Positions 34,276 to 41,802 are shown, counted from the first letter of the stretch. The stretch: DNA of 53,268 nt from Nonomuraea aridisoli (GCF_003236395.1 NZ_POUD01000024.1:1-53268), one strand, 5' to 3'. The notes: generated by a model from the letters alone, not told the origin. Numbers and translations are program-made.

Positions 34276-34481
34276 AGGTTGTCGTACCCGTCGGAGTCGA
34301 CGTCGTTGGCGACCGCGATGAGCGCCCGCTGCGTCACCCAGTCGGTGCCGGACGAGACGCGCAGCACGACGGACACGCCGCCGTCGGGCTTGTGCACCTT
34401 GGCGATGAGCACCGCGTCGGAGACGAGGTCGTCGTCGGCCAGGTCCAGTTCGATGCCGAGCTGGTCGATGGCTCGGTGCAT
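34272..34481 (-). CDS. Small unknown protein, 69 aa
   Basis: Begins MHRAIDQLGIELDLADDDLV and continues with beta hairpins (AVLIAKVHKPDGGVSVVLRV). Acidic. No family is recognised. It is tightly coupled to its neighbours, with nine bases to the HNH stop on one side and a GTGA overlap on the other. Confidence 0.6.
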   Translation of the reverse strand: MHRAIDQLGIELDLADDDLVSDAVLIAKVHKPDGGVSVVLRVSSGTDWVTQRALIAVANDVDSDGYDNL

Positions 34482-34490
34482 GGCGATCTC

Positions 34491-34802
34491 CTAGGCGGTC
34501 AGGCCCGGGTGCGGGTCGGGCGGCCGGTTTCGGGGGATGCGGCGCGCGTTGGCGGCCTCGGCGCCCTGCCTGCTGCTCTTGCGCCGGTGGTGCCCGGCGC
34601 ACTTGGCGGCGAGGTTCTGCAGGCGGTGATCGTCCCTGTCGCCGAGGTGGTCGACGTCGGTGGCGCGCTCGCCGCAGCGGTTGCCGGTGTCGGCGCGGAT
34701 GTGCGTGCACTGGTAGCCGTCGCGGCGCAGGACAGCCCGCCTGATGTCCGGCCAGTTGGGCGGGAGCGTGTGGCGTCGCGTGCTGCCCTTCCAGCCGGGC
34801 AT
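34491..34802 (-). CDS. HNH endonuclease
   Basis: 103 aa, ATG 34802 in a TAATG overlap. Zinc cysteines (YQCTH, NRCGERA) and the HNH core DVDHLGDRDDHRLQNLAAKC followed by HHRRKSSRQG are clear. HNH proteins beside terminases, like HK97 gp74, stimulate terminase cutting at cos. Full-length and adjacent to terS, so this is more likely a packaging partner than a homing enzyme. Confidence 0.88.
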   Translation of the reverse strand: MPGWKGSTRRHTLPPNWPDIRRAVLRRDGYQCTHIRADTGNRCGERATDVDHLGDRDDHRLQNLAAKCAGHHRRKSSRQGAEAANARRIPRNRPPDPHPGLTA

Positions 34803-35149
34803 TAGCTCACGGCTCTCACGATGGCGTGGAAGATCGCGTCCTTGGCCCGCTGCTCGGCGGGCAGTTCGCCGTAGGGCACGAGGCACGGATGCGTCTTGGC
34901 GTCGGCGTCCTTGACGTCGCCATAGGTCCATCCGTCGGCTTCCTTGTGCGCGCGCCAGGACTCATGCAGCTGCTCGGGAGTGGCGCCGGATCGGGCCGTC
35001 TCGACGCCGGCCACTGCGGACTCGCGCTGCCATTCGGGTGCGTCTTCCCAGGCGGGCGACGGGGCGGGGTCGTTCGTCAGTGCCTGAACGGCGCGGTTGG
35101 CCTCATGGCAGATGCGCGCGACCCAGTCCACGGGCATGGTGATGCTCAC
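34802..35149 (-). CDS. RyR-domain-like protein
   Basis: 115 aa from GTG 35149. The pattern PVDWVARICHEANRAVQ, then ESWRAHKEADGWTYGDVKD and HPCLVPYGELPAEQRAKD, FHAIVRA matches the RyR domain fold found in many phage genomes. Its phage role is unknown; it may bind a nucleotide or a small ligand. First of the minus-strand head operon after the small protein at 35146. Confidence 0.85.
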   Translation of the reverse strand: MSITMPVDWVARICHEANRAVQALTNDPAPSPAWEDAPEWQRESAVAGVETARSGATPEQLHESWRAHKEADGWTYGDVKDADAKTHPCLVPYGELPAEQRAKDAIFHAIVRAVS

Positions 35150-35316
35150 TCGCTTGCCTTTCTGATCAGGTGGTCAATCTTGGCCTCGATGCGCTCGAGG
35201 TCGCGGGCGCCGGCGCGGAACATGACATGCTTGGCGGCGAGCAGCTGCACGGCCTGGAAGATGAGCTGCAGCCACTCTGACTGCCAGTTCTCGAAGGTCG
35301 CGGAGGCTCTCCCCAT
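35146..35316 (-). CDS. Small helical protein, 56 aa
   Basis: ATG 35316 with GGAGG about nine bases upstream; MGRASATFENWQSEWLQLIF then helices through DLERIEAKIDHLIRKASE. The stop overlaps the RyR gene start. It is the first gene of the minus-strand late run here. Its ATG shares bases with a plus-strand ATG (35315-35317). Confidence 0.6.
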   Translation of the reverse strand: MGRASATFENWQSEWLQLIFQAVQLLAAKHVMFRAGARDLERIEAKIDHLIRKASE

Positions 35317-35833
35317 GATCAGCACACCTCCCAGTCACTGGGCTAACGTCCAACTGACCTACCACCAGATCCAGCTCCGGGATGCCGAAGAGGGCGGGCC
35401 GGCACCTCTGGAAACCCAAGGCAACGGGCTGATCGTGGTAGATGACGAACCCGACGGTGCGACGATCTTGACCGGCATCGCGATCGGCGCCGTCGATGTC
35501 GAGGTGCAGCTGACGGATGCGCCCCCAGGCCTCGATCTGGACAGTTGGGAAGAGGTAGTCGAGGTCTCCATCGAGTCCACCACGGGATCGCTGATCGTGT
35601 GCGGGCTCGATGGAGATCTCCCCGACCTACCTAATCTCGCCCACCACGGAAGCGGCTTCTATCGCCTACGAGTACACGCGCGCGGGCGCGATACCGACCC
35701 GGATGGGTCGGCCAACACTCCTCTGCCGTTCGAGCACTACCTGATCATCTCCTGGCCCGCCCCGTCTGCGCCCGAACAGGCTTTCAAACACACCGACGCC
35801 TTCGGGCGCGAGAGGCGCAATCCGAAGCTGTAG
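35315..35833 (+). CDS. Unknown beta-rich protein, 172 aa
   Basis: ATG 35315 lies eight bases after GGAGG and overlaps a divergent start. The body reads as a beta sandwich (NGLIVVDDEPDGATILTGIA; VDVEVQLTDAPPGL; VVEVSIESTTGSLIVCGLDG; FYRLRVHARGRDTDPDG), then HYLIISWPAPSAPEQ and a C-terminal FGRERRNPKL. GC is lower than the neighbours, and it runs against the late operon, so it looks like an acquired cargo gene. The style resembles streptomycete chromosomal or toxin-immunity-like proteins; no function can be given. Confidence 0.7.
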   Translation: MISTPPSHWANVQLTYHQIQLRDAEEGGPAPLETQGNGLIVVDDEPDGATILTGIAIGAVDVEVQLTDAPPGLDLDSWEEVVEVSIESTTGSLIVCGLDGDLPDLPNLAHHGSGFYRLRVHARGRDTDPDGSANTPLPFEHYLIISWPAPSAPEQAFKHTDAFGRERRNPKL

Positions 35834-35940
35834 AACGCTCTCTTCCATGAGGAACGCGCAGTCCATGACGCGCACCTGGAGGAGGCAGCTCGCCGGTTCG
35901 CTGTGGCGTTCGGCGACGGCGCCCCAGTCGCGCAGGGGCT

Positions 35941-36144
35941 TCATCGGTTGCGCCGGTCGCCGGGCCAGAAGCCGTTCGTTTCGTAGTGCCATTGGGCGCA
36001 GATCCGGCGGGCGCGTTCGTTGCCCACGTGCTTGTCGAGCTCGCGGACGCAGCGTGTGAAGTCGCCGGGTGTGCCCCATCTGATCTTGATGGCGCCTGTG
36101 CCGCGCTTCCAGTAGTTCTCGAGGTTCTGTCCTGCGGTGGCCAC
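35941..36144 (-). CDS. Small conserved phage protein, 67 aa
   Basis: GTG 36144 five bases after GGGAGG. The core YWKRGTGAIKIRWGTPGDFT, RCVRELDKHV and C-terminal HYETNGFWPGDRRNR recurs in actinophage genomes near head genes; role unknown. Compact, with Cys and His that might bind metal. Confidence 0.65.
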   Translation of the reverse strand: MATAGQNLENYWKRGTGAIKIRWGTPGDFTRCVRELDKHVGNERARRICAQWHYETNGFWPGDRRNR

Positions 36145-36237
36145 GGTCACCTCCCGGGCGTTGATGGAAAGCGGGGGTTTGTCGTGGGTGGTGCCTGCAC
36201 ACTGGGAGGTGTGAGCCACGACCGAGGGGAGACGGTG

Positions 36238-36555
36238 ATGCTCGTGGATGAGATGGAGCGGCTGCTGCGTGCGCCGCTGGCCAGCGGGAACGCGGACGCG
36301 TGGGAGCGTGGCCCGGACGCCTCGCACGGGTTCGGTGATCCGTCGGCGCCGGTGGAGTGCCGTGTGCTGCTGGTCGTGGGCGAGTGGGCCGAGGTGGTGA
36401 CGGAGCACCACGGCGTCGGCGACGATCCGCTGCGGGTGCCGGCGGCCGGGCTGGCCGATCAGCTCGGTGTGGCGGTCGATGCGCTGCCGGGGCTGAGGTT
36501 CTCGGGTGTGGTGGGTGACGACGGCCTGGTCACGGGCGTGTCGCTGGTGTCCTGA
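36238..36555 (+). CDS. Unknown acidic protein, 105 aa
   Basis: ATG 36238 is six bases after GGGGAG; GTG at 36211 and 36235 are alternatives. Starts MLVDEMERLLRAPLASG, continues with strands ECRVLLVVGEWAEVVTEHHG and PAAGLADQLGVAVDALPGLR. Highly acidic. A strong terminator follows at once, so it is a one-gene plus-strand unit inside the minus-strand late block, a moron-like arrangement. Confidence 0.55.
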   Translation: MLVDEMERLLRAPLASGNADAWERGPDASHGFGDPSAPVECRVLLVVGEWAEVVTEHHGVGDDPLRVPAAGLADQLGVAVDALPGLRFSGVVGDDGLVTGVSLVS

Positions 36556-36570
36556 TCTGGTCTTTCGTGG

Positions 36571-36602
36571 CGGGCCGGTCGTGCTGATCGGCCCGTTTTT
36601 CT
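36571..36602 (+). terminator. Intrinsic terminator
   Basis: CGGGCCG (36571-36577) pairs with CGGCCCG (36589-36595) and is followed by five T and CTT. It is a classic factor-independent terminator, closing the 36238-36555 unit just before the next promoter. Confidence 0.85.
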
Positions 36603-36614
36603 TCGCCCAACTTG

Positions 36615-36644
36615 TTGCAAATCACCATTCCAATGCTGCATAAT
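36615..36644 (+). promoter_or_regulatory. Sigma-A-like promoter of leader cassette
   Basis: TTGCAA (36615-36620) and CATAAT (36639-36644) are 18 bp apart and close to the sigma-70-type consensus. The predicted start lies at about 36650, exactly where the conserved leader sequence TGTCGG begins. Confidence 0.7.
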
Positions 36645-36649
36645 AGAGA

Positions 36650-36716
36650 TGTCGGAAGGGGCTGGCACCCCCGACCGGCAGCAGATTGAAAAGTCCACAG
36701 CGGAAAGGAAGGAAAC
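36650..36716 (+). ncRNA. Structured 5' leader with boxA-like motif, copy A
   Basis: From the start site: TGTCGG-aa-GGGG, a 6-base loop, CCCC-cga-CCGGC forms a stem with an internal loop (36653-36679). Then GATTGAAAAGTCCACAG (36684-36700), 14 of 17 identical to the second leader at 41776-41792. The last part is the RBS AAAGGAAGGAAAC. The 17-mer resembles boxA elements of actinobacterial rRNA operons (TTGAGAACTCAACAG type), which recruit NusB/S10 for antitermination or mark processing. Confidence 0.6.
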
Positions 36717-37088
36717 ATGGCAGACAGCCATGAGGAACGCCGACGCGAGCTGATCATCAAGCTCACCGAGACGTTCCGACTCCTCCGGGCGGCACTCGCC
36801 GACCTGCCCATCCCCATCCAGATCGCCCCCTCCATGGCTTCCGAGCCCGAGGATGTCGACCGGATGCTCGAGAGGGCACGGGAAGCCCTCCAGGACGAGC
36901 CGATGCACGAAGGTGCTCGGACCCACCTGGACATGGCGATCCTGGCATTCGCCTCGGCGTTCGATGTGGCGCACATCGCGCACCATCGTGAGGCGATGCA
37001 GTGGCGATACGACGGGACGCTCTTCCTTCTCGGCCAGACCGTAGCGAACATCACGCTCGCAACGCTTCTGGCGGACGAGGAGTCCTAG
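36717..37088 (+). CDS. Unknown helical protein under the leader RNA, 123 aa
   Basis: Strong RBS. All-helical: RRRELIIKLTETFRLLRAAL, EPEDVDRMLERAREALQDEP, THLDMAILAFASAFDVAHIA, GTLFLLGQTVANITLATLLA. No motif is recognised and no membrane helix is certain. It has its own promoter, leader and downstream hairpins, so it is an independently expressed cargo or regulatory gene, probably active in the lysogen. Confidence 0.65.
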   Translation: MADSHEERRRELIIKLTETFRLLRAALADLPIPIQIAPSMASEPEDVDRMLERAREALQDEPMHEGARTHLDMAILAFASAFDVAHIAHHREAMQWRYDGTLFLLGQTVANITLATLLADEES

Positions 37089-37094
37089 CCGCCG

Positions 37095-37265
37095 CCGTGG
37101 TCCCGGGCAGCCAGCCCGGGACCACGGTCCCCGCTGGACTGATCTGCTGATCTCCGGAGAGTGGCGGGCACGGCCGGGCCCGCCACGCATCCGGGCCGCA
37201 TGAGACGTTGATGGGCCTGGCAGGGCGGACCGTGAAGGTCCTGAATGGCACCCCTGCCAGGCCCA
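37095..37265. other. Three strong hairpins in tandem
   Basis: Stem 1: 14 bp, 37095-37108 with 37114-37127, 5-base loop. Stem 2: 9 bp, 37161-37169 with 37178-37186. Stem 3: 14 bp, 37212-37225 with 37252-37265, enclosing an inner GGACC/GGTCC hairpin. No T-run follows any of them. They fill the gap between 36717-37088 and 37306-37710. The first probably ends transcription; the others could be part of a structured RNA. Confidence 0.6.
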
Positions 37266-37305
37266 GCAGACTGATCGTCCACTCGCAAGAGAGGAAGACG
37301 CTTCC

Positions 37306-37710
37306 ATGGTAGCTCCCCGGCGCGTGATCGCCCCAGAGATCGCCGAGCGGTACGGACGTGCTCTGGACACGGTCAAGGAGACCTGGCGCAAGCATCCGGA
37401 GTGGCCGGCGGCTGTAGGCCGGCGCGGCCGGTGGGCCGAGTACGACGCCGACGCCGTCGACGAGCTCGTGCGCCGGGTGTTCCTGCGCGAGCCGACGCCG
37501 GCCGAGGGCGATCCGGACGACCTGCTGACGATCGCCGACATCGTCACGTACACGGGCCTGGCGCGCGGCACGATCGCGGCCGACATCTCGCGCGGCCGCT
37601 GGCGCGAGCCGGACGAGGAGGCGCACGGGGTGAAGCGCTGGAAGCGCAGCACCGTCGACGAGATCCTCGAGGGCCGCCGCGGCTACCACCGCAGGAAGGC
37701 CGACGGTTAG
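37306..37710 (+). CDS. Tandem-HTH DNA-binding protein
   Basis: 134 aa, RBS GAGAGGAAG. Two successive HTH/winged units: first EIAERYGRALDTVKETWRKH with a wing at GRRGRWAEYDADAVDEL, second DLLTIADIVTYTGLARGTIA with ISRGRW. C-terminus basic (GRRGYHRRKADG). The same duplicate architecture, with the 'PDDLL' link, appears in 42687-43097. Probably a transcription regulator. Its stop overlaps the convergent stop of 37707-38003. Confidence 0.7.
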   Translation: MVAPRRVIAPEIAERYGRALDTVKETWRKHPEWPAAVGRRGRWAEYDADAVDELVRRVFLREPTPAEGDPDDLLTIADIVTYTGLARGTIAADISRGRWREPDEEAHGVKRWKRSTVDEILEGRRGYHRRKADG

Positions 37711-38003
37711 ACGATGGGCAGCTGCCCGGCCAGCATGACGGGCTGTTCGACGGGTGCGGTCACGCGCGCCCACACGTCGTAGGTGCCGACCGGCAGCTCG
37801 TTCGGGCTTCCCGGGCCGACGAGGACGCGCGCCTCGGCGCCCTCGCGGGTGATGCTCGCGGTGTTCCACTCGGCCGCTCTCCAGTCGTCCTCGGTCGGTT
37901 TGACGCCCACGCCGGTGAACGCCAGCTGTACCGTCTCGGTGCCGTAGGCGCCCTCGATCCACACGTACACGTACGGCCTGGACAGGGACGAGATGGCATC
38001 CAC
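37707..38003 (-). CDS. Small virion-associated-like protein, 98 aa
   Basis: GTG 38003 with GGAGAGGAGG upstream; the long frame that continues further is a shadow. Beta-rich (PYVYVWIEGAYGTETVQLAF; REGAEARVLVGPGSP; VGTYDVWARVTAPVEQPVML), like the short Ig-like or phage decoration subunits that follow fibre-type genes. Read after the 909-residue protein. Confidence 0.65.
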   Translation of the reverse strand: MDAISSLSRPYVYVWIEGAYGTETVQLAFTGVGVKPTEDDWRAAEWNTASITREGAEARVLVGPGSPNELPVGTYDVWARVTAPVEQPVMLAGQLPIV

Positions 38004-38029
38004 CCGTGGCCTCCTCTCCGGTCGGGCGT

Positions 38030-38053
38030 AAGGTCCATCCGTCGATGGACCTT
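38030..38053. repeat. Solitary copy of the origin palindrome
   Basis: AAGGTCCATC (38030-38039) and GATGGACCTT (38044-38053) are perfect 10-bp arms around CGTC. The core is the same sequence repeated in the initiator gene at 50906-50990. This copy is intergenic, 27 bp upstream of GTG 38003, and more symmetric than those in the origin. Confidence 0.8.
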
Positions 38054-38056
38054 TCG

Positions 38057-40786
38057 TCAGTGGGCGACGGACGACCAGCGCAGGCGAGGCCGGCCCGCCA
38101 CCCATCGGACGCGCGGCGAGGCGGCGGCCCAGGCGACGCGGACGGGCCCGGCCCGCATCGGCCGGGCCGCGTACACCACCGGCGTGATCGGCAGCGCGAC
38201 GTCGGCCTCGGCCACCAGGCCGAGCGCACTCGAGTTGATGCGCAGCGCGGTGTCGAGCTCGGCCGCCTGGCCGACCTCGAGGACCGAGACGCGCACCATC
38301 GGCTGGGCTGAGTCGACCGCCAGGACCTGGCCGACGGCGCGCTGCAGGCCGGCCGCGACCGCGGCCGCGGCGTCCCCCTCGGCCGCCTGGCCCAGCGCGC
38401 GGATCTTCCTCCCGGTGACCGGCAGCGCCGTGTCGTCCTCGCCGGTCTGCGGCACGGGCGTTCCGACGAGCGGCGCGATGTGCCGGGCGGTGCCCGTCTC
38501 GGCGACCTGACTGACCTGCGCGGCGTGGGCGCGGCCCATCGGTGAGACGCCGTCGAGCTCGGACGCTTGGCCGCCGAGCGCCCGCTGCTTGCGGCGGCCG
38601 AGCAGCTGCGCGGCCGCGTCCTCGGCGGCCTGGCCGACCTGGCCGCGCTTGGTCGCCGCGATCGGATGCGCCGCCGCGGTGGTCGCGGCCTGGCCGATGC
38701 CGCGCGTCTTGCGGCCGCTGACAGACCGGGCCGCGTCGCCCTCGGCGACCTGGCCGACGGTGGCGGACTGCTCGGGCGAGGCCGAACCGATCTTCTCGTC
38801 TGCGATGGCGACGTCGTCGAGGTACCAGTACCCGGTGTCGCGCTGCAGGTGGAACTCCGCGCCTTCGGGCTTGCCGTTCGGCCACGCCAGAGTGGTGGAG
38901 ATCGCGTAATCGTCGTGGGCGCTGGAGTTGGCGGCCAGGTACAGCCACATCTCCACTGTGCCGTTGCCGGCGGCGCCGATCGTGTAGCGCAGCTCGATGC
39001 GCACCCACTGCTCGGTGGGGACCGGGGTGGTGAACCCGGCCGCGGCCGTCTCGGAGAACCCGGCGTATGCGGTGATCTCCCGGTCGGGGAAGATCCACAC
39101 CGCGGATACGACGCCCGCCGAGCCGAGCAGCACGAACACCCGCTGCGCCGCGGTGGGGGCCGCGACGAGCCACAGGTACAGCCGGGCACAGAAGACGTCC
39201 CCGGGTTGCGCGACCGCCCGCCAGTCGAGGTGACAGTCGACGCCGGCGGCCGGGTTCACGGCGGCCAGGCCGGCGCGGGCCTGCACGTTGGTGTACTGCA
39301 GGCTGCCCACGACGCTGTTGAACGGGTCGCCGCTGGCGCCGCCAGAGTTGCCGGTGGTGATCGTCTCGCCGTGCGTGCCGCCGTCGAAGACGTTGCCCCG
39401 GACGATCCCGCCTCCAAAGGTGAAGGTGAGGTCGTCGATCCATGCGGCGTCCGCGCCGGCCGGGACGGACACGTCCTTGAAGTACCGGAAGATGACCGTG
39501 GTCGCGGCCGACACGTCGAAGGTGTCCGACTGCGTCCATGGGATCTCGCCCGACAAGCCGCCTTCCGGGTACTGCTCGACGCCGTCGATCAAGAGCTGGA
39601 ACTTGTCGAACGTCTCCTCAGAGCTCACCAAGTACCAGAACCGCATGCCGGTCGCGCCGGGCGGAACCGTGACGATGGCGTCAGTGGTCTGCTCGTCGGT
39701 GATGACGCCCGAGCGCAGCGACGCGCCGCTGTCGTGTCCCTCGGTGGTGTCTCTGGTCCAGCCGGTGTCGCCGCCGGCGGTGATGGTGACGACGTAGGTG
39801 GCGTCCTCGAAGTCCTCGACGAGCTGCGTTCCGCCGGTGCCCACGCCGTGGTGCGTGATCGTCAGGCGCGGGTCGGTCGTCGTGCCGCTGGCGTCGGCGG
39901 TGGCGAACTGGACGAACTCCCGGGCGGTCGGTGCCGTTCCGGTGCGCTGCTTGGACGAGGACGTGAACAGGCGTACCATGCCTGTCTTGAGGCCCGGCAC
40001 GGACAAGAACGCCGGCTGGCTGTTCAGCGTGTAGTACTGGTTCAGCGTCCCCATGCTGTTGGTGTTGATGCTGGCCAGCAGCGTGTAGGTGTTGAGGGTG
40101 TTGCCGGGCCGGTAGTCGGCGGTGGTGAGCGTGTCGCCCCAGTCGAACGCTCTGGCCTCCACCACGAAGTTGCCGCCGGCCAGGTTCTGGCCGGTCTGGT
40201 ACAGCGCCAGCTGGACCGCCGTCACCTCGTCGCTGTCGGTGATGGCGCTCGTGTCGAAAGCCCAGTACTGCTGGTAGCAGCTATACGTGCTGACGAAGAA
40301 CTGGCCGGTCGCGGAGAAGGCGCCCGTGGTGTCGTTCAGGATGGTGCCGGTGCCGTTCCGGGCGGCGGCGTACGTATTGCCCTGGCCCTCGAGGCGGCCG
40401 TCGGCCGGCTCGCCGTAGATCACCGTGACGGTGCCCGCGGTGCGCCATCCGCCGGGGTTCGGCGTCTCGTCGATCGAGTCCCAGACGGACTCCCAGAACG
40501 CGGCCGCGGGGTCCTGCCGCCCGTCCCTCGTGACGGTGGGCGGGTTGATGATCCGCCGGTGGGGGTCGATCGGCACCTCACGGCCCTGCGCGTCGTGCAG
40601 CTGCACCCACGCGTCCACGCCGACGGGCTCGCCGGCGGCGTTGCGGATGACGGCAGGCTCGGCGAGGACCTCGAGCCGGTGGCCGTGCCGGGTCTTGTGC
40701 AGCCGATCGCCGGCGGCGTGCTGCTGCCAGTCCCGGTGGCACGCGTCCTTGACCGCGGCCGCCCGCTGGCTGCAGGTGTCAGTCAT
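38057..40786 (-). CDS. Large structural protein with GQAAE repeats
   Basis: 909 aa. N-terminal ~330 residues are a beta-rich domain (AFDTSAITDSDEVTAVQLAL and others), followed by two jelly-roll-like carbohydrate-binding modules (about 340-500 and 510-700, with FEDATYVV and YWYLDDVAIADEK). The last 210 residues are eight to nine repeats of ~24 residues (VGQVAEGDAA, LGQAAEGDAA, VGQAAELDTA). These repeats are typical of actinophage tail or head-fibre proteins. It should be a surface fibre, likely binding a host glycan. It lies before the terminase block rather than with the tail genes. Confidence 0.8.
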   Translation of the reverse strand: MTDTCSQRAAAVKDACHRDWQQHAAGDRLHKTRHGHRLEVLAEPAVIRNAAGEPVGVDAWVQLHDAQGREVPIDPHRRIINPPTVTRDGRQDPAAAFWESVWDSIDETPNPGGWRTAGTVTVIYGEPADGRLEGQGNTYAAARNGTGTILNDTTGAFSATGQFFVSTYSCYQQYWAFDTSAITDSDEVTAVQLALYQTGQNLAGGNFVVEARAFDWGDTLTTADYRPGNTLNTYTLLASINTNSMGTLNQYYTLNSQPAFLSVPGLKTGMVRLFTSSSKQRTGTAPTAREFVQFATADASGTTTDPRLTITHHGVGTGGTQLVEDFEDATYVVTITAGGDTGWTRDTTEGHDSGASLRSGVITDEQTTDAIVTVPPGATGMRFWYLVSSEETFDKFQLLIDGVEQYPEGGLSGEIPWTQSDTFDVSAATTVIFRYFKDVSVPAGADAAWIDDLTFTFGGGIVRGNVFDGGTHGETITTGNSGGASGDPFNSVVGSLQYTNVQARAGLAAVNPAAGVDCHLDWRAVAQPGDVFCARLYLWLVAAPTAAQRVFVLLGSAGVVSAVWIFPDREITAYAGFSETAAAGFTTPVPTEQWVRIELRYTIGAAGNGTVEMWLYLAANSSAHDDYAISTTLAWPNGKPEGAEFHLQRDTGYWYLDDVAIADEKIGSASPEQSATVGQVAEGDAARSVSGRKTRGIGQAATTAAAHPIAATKRGQVGQAAEDAAAQLLGRRKQRALGGQASELDGVSPMGRAHAAQVSQVAETGTARHIAPLVGTPVPQTGEDDTALPVTGRKIRALGQAAEGDAAAAVAAGLQRAVGQVLAVDSAQPMVRVSVLEVGQAAELDTALRINSSALGLVAEADVALPITPVVYAARPMRAGPVRVAWAAASPRVRWVAGRPRLRWSSVAH

Positions 40787-41265
40787 CAGGCGGGGGCGGC
40801 CCGGTAGAAGCCGAGGCTGTTGATCTGCGCGACGACATCGGAGCCGTCCGGTGTGATGCCGAAGTCGTGGGCGCTTATCGGGATGATCTGGGCGTCGGTC
40901 GACGAGGGGGCCGGCCTGTAGCAGACGAGCAGCTTGGACCAGGCGCCGCCGGTGGCCTGGACAGCGGTCCAGGTCTGGTCGGGGATGTCGATGTCCACGC
41001 GGTCGTTGTCGTAATCCGGCTCGTACAGGGCTAGATCAGCGGCGAGCAGCACCTTTCTGCTGTATCCGGCGTTGGTGGCCTCGTTGGTGTTGCCGAGCAC
41101 GACGTCGGCCAGGCTGACCTTGTCGCGCAGCACGGCGTCGGACTCCACTCCCGAGGCGGCCAGGGCGACGACGAGCAGCGCCGAGTTCGCCGGGTCGCCG
41201 TTCTTGACGCGCCAGTAGAACTCGACGGCGCGGCCCAGCGCGATGTTGAACGGGAAGTCGGCCAC
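40786..41265 (-). CDS. Conserved phage structural protein, 159 aa
   Basis: GTG 41265 behind GGAGGA. The start ADFPFNIALGRAVEFYWRVK, then GDPANSALLVVALAASGVES and the end PDGSDVVAQINSLGFYRAAP are characteristic of a family found with the GQAAE-repeat proteins in actinophages. It probably attaches the fibre or forms part of the baseplate or head surface. Overlaps the next gene by one base. Confidence 0.75.
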   Translation of the reverse strand: MADFPFNIALGRAVEFYWRVKNGDPANSALLVVALAASGVESDAVLRDKVSLADVVLGNTNEATNAGYSRKVLLAADLALYEPDYDNDRVDIDIPDQTWTAVQATGGAWSKLLVCYRPAPSSTDAQIIPISAHDFGITPDGSDVVAQINSLGFYRAAPA

Positions 41266-41604
41266 GAGGGGATCCTCCAAGCTGCTCGGCCGCTCCTCGC
41301 GGCGGTGGTGTACGGCGGCCGCCGGCGGGCGGGTGGATGGCAGGGCCGGACCTGTAGCCCTGCCATCCGTCCTCCCGGCCTCGCGGCCTTTCCCTCAACC
41401 TCCCGGCCACGCTCGCCACGTGGTCGGAAGCATGTCAGCGGCCAGGCCGCACGCCACGGGGAGACAGCGCGGGCCTGGCCGCTCGTCAGTGCGGCAGTGG
41501 CGGGTTGAGCGGCATCCTGCCGACGCGTCCGGGGCCCGGGCGCTCGCCGGTGGGGGAGACAAGCGCCCGGGGGCTAGGTAGGGGCGCGGCGCCTGGTCGG
41601 TGGT
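41266..41604. other. Noncoding stretch
   Basis: Between the divergent genes at 41265 and 41803 no reading frame is convincing. This part is GC-rich with several inverted repeats but no promoter I can support on the minus strand for the structural genes. Confidence 0.4.
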
Positions 41605-41690
41605 GGGACCGGCGGGGGTCGGCGCGCACCGGTGAGAGTCCGCCGGTCCCTTTCGGCCGATTGAAGAGCCGAGATCTCAGGCTACTTTCT
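41605..41690 (+). ncRNA. Leader-like element, degenerate copy C
   Basis: GGGACCGGCGG (41605-41615) pairs perfectly with CCGCCGGTCCC (41640-41650). Inside and after it lie GGTGAGAGTCC and CGGCCGATTGA (41654-41664), shared with the leader at 41741-41792. The boxA-like part is not conserved. It may be an older duplicate of the leader. Confidence 0.4.
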
Positions 41691-41725
41691 CCCGCTGAAC
41701 ACTCCCGCCAGGTACAGAAGTGTGG

Positions 41726-41802
41726 TAGATTTTGAGGTGTCGGGACGGGGGGTGAGAGCCCCGGAACCGGCGGCCGATTGAGAACTCAACAGAGGAGAGC
41801 CG
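41726..41802 (+). ncRNA. Structured 5' leader with boxA-like motif, copy B
   Basis: A -10-like TAGATT (41726-41731) precedes TGTCGG at 41738-41743 as in copy A. CGG-gac-GGGG, an 8-base loop and CCCC-ggaa-CCGG form the same internal-loop stem with a different loop. Then GATTGAGAACTCAACAG (41776-41792) and RBS AGGAGAG. No clear -35 is visible. Stem preserved while loop changes suggests selection on RNA structure. Confidence 0.6.

Noticed and set aside
34491..34802. HNH gene as a homing endonuclease intruder
   Set aside because: It overlaps its neighbours in operon fashion and sits next to the terminase, where packaging-associated HNH proteins are normal.
37707..39539. A 610-residue protein overlapping the fibre gene
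   Set aside because: All but its last 98 residues are a shadow frame of 38057-40786 with Arg/Gly-rich composition.
41605..41660. Cobalamin riboswitch
   Set aside because: Only a short CCGGTGAGAGTCC string resembles it; the conserved core and pairing are missing, and the similarity to the nearby leader explains it better.
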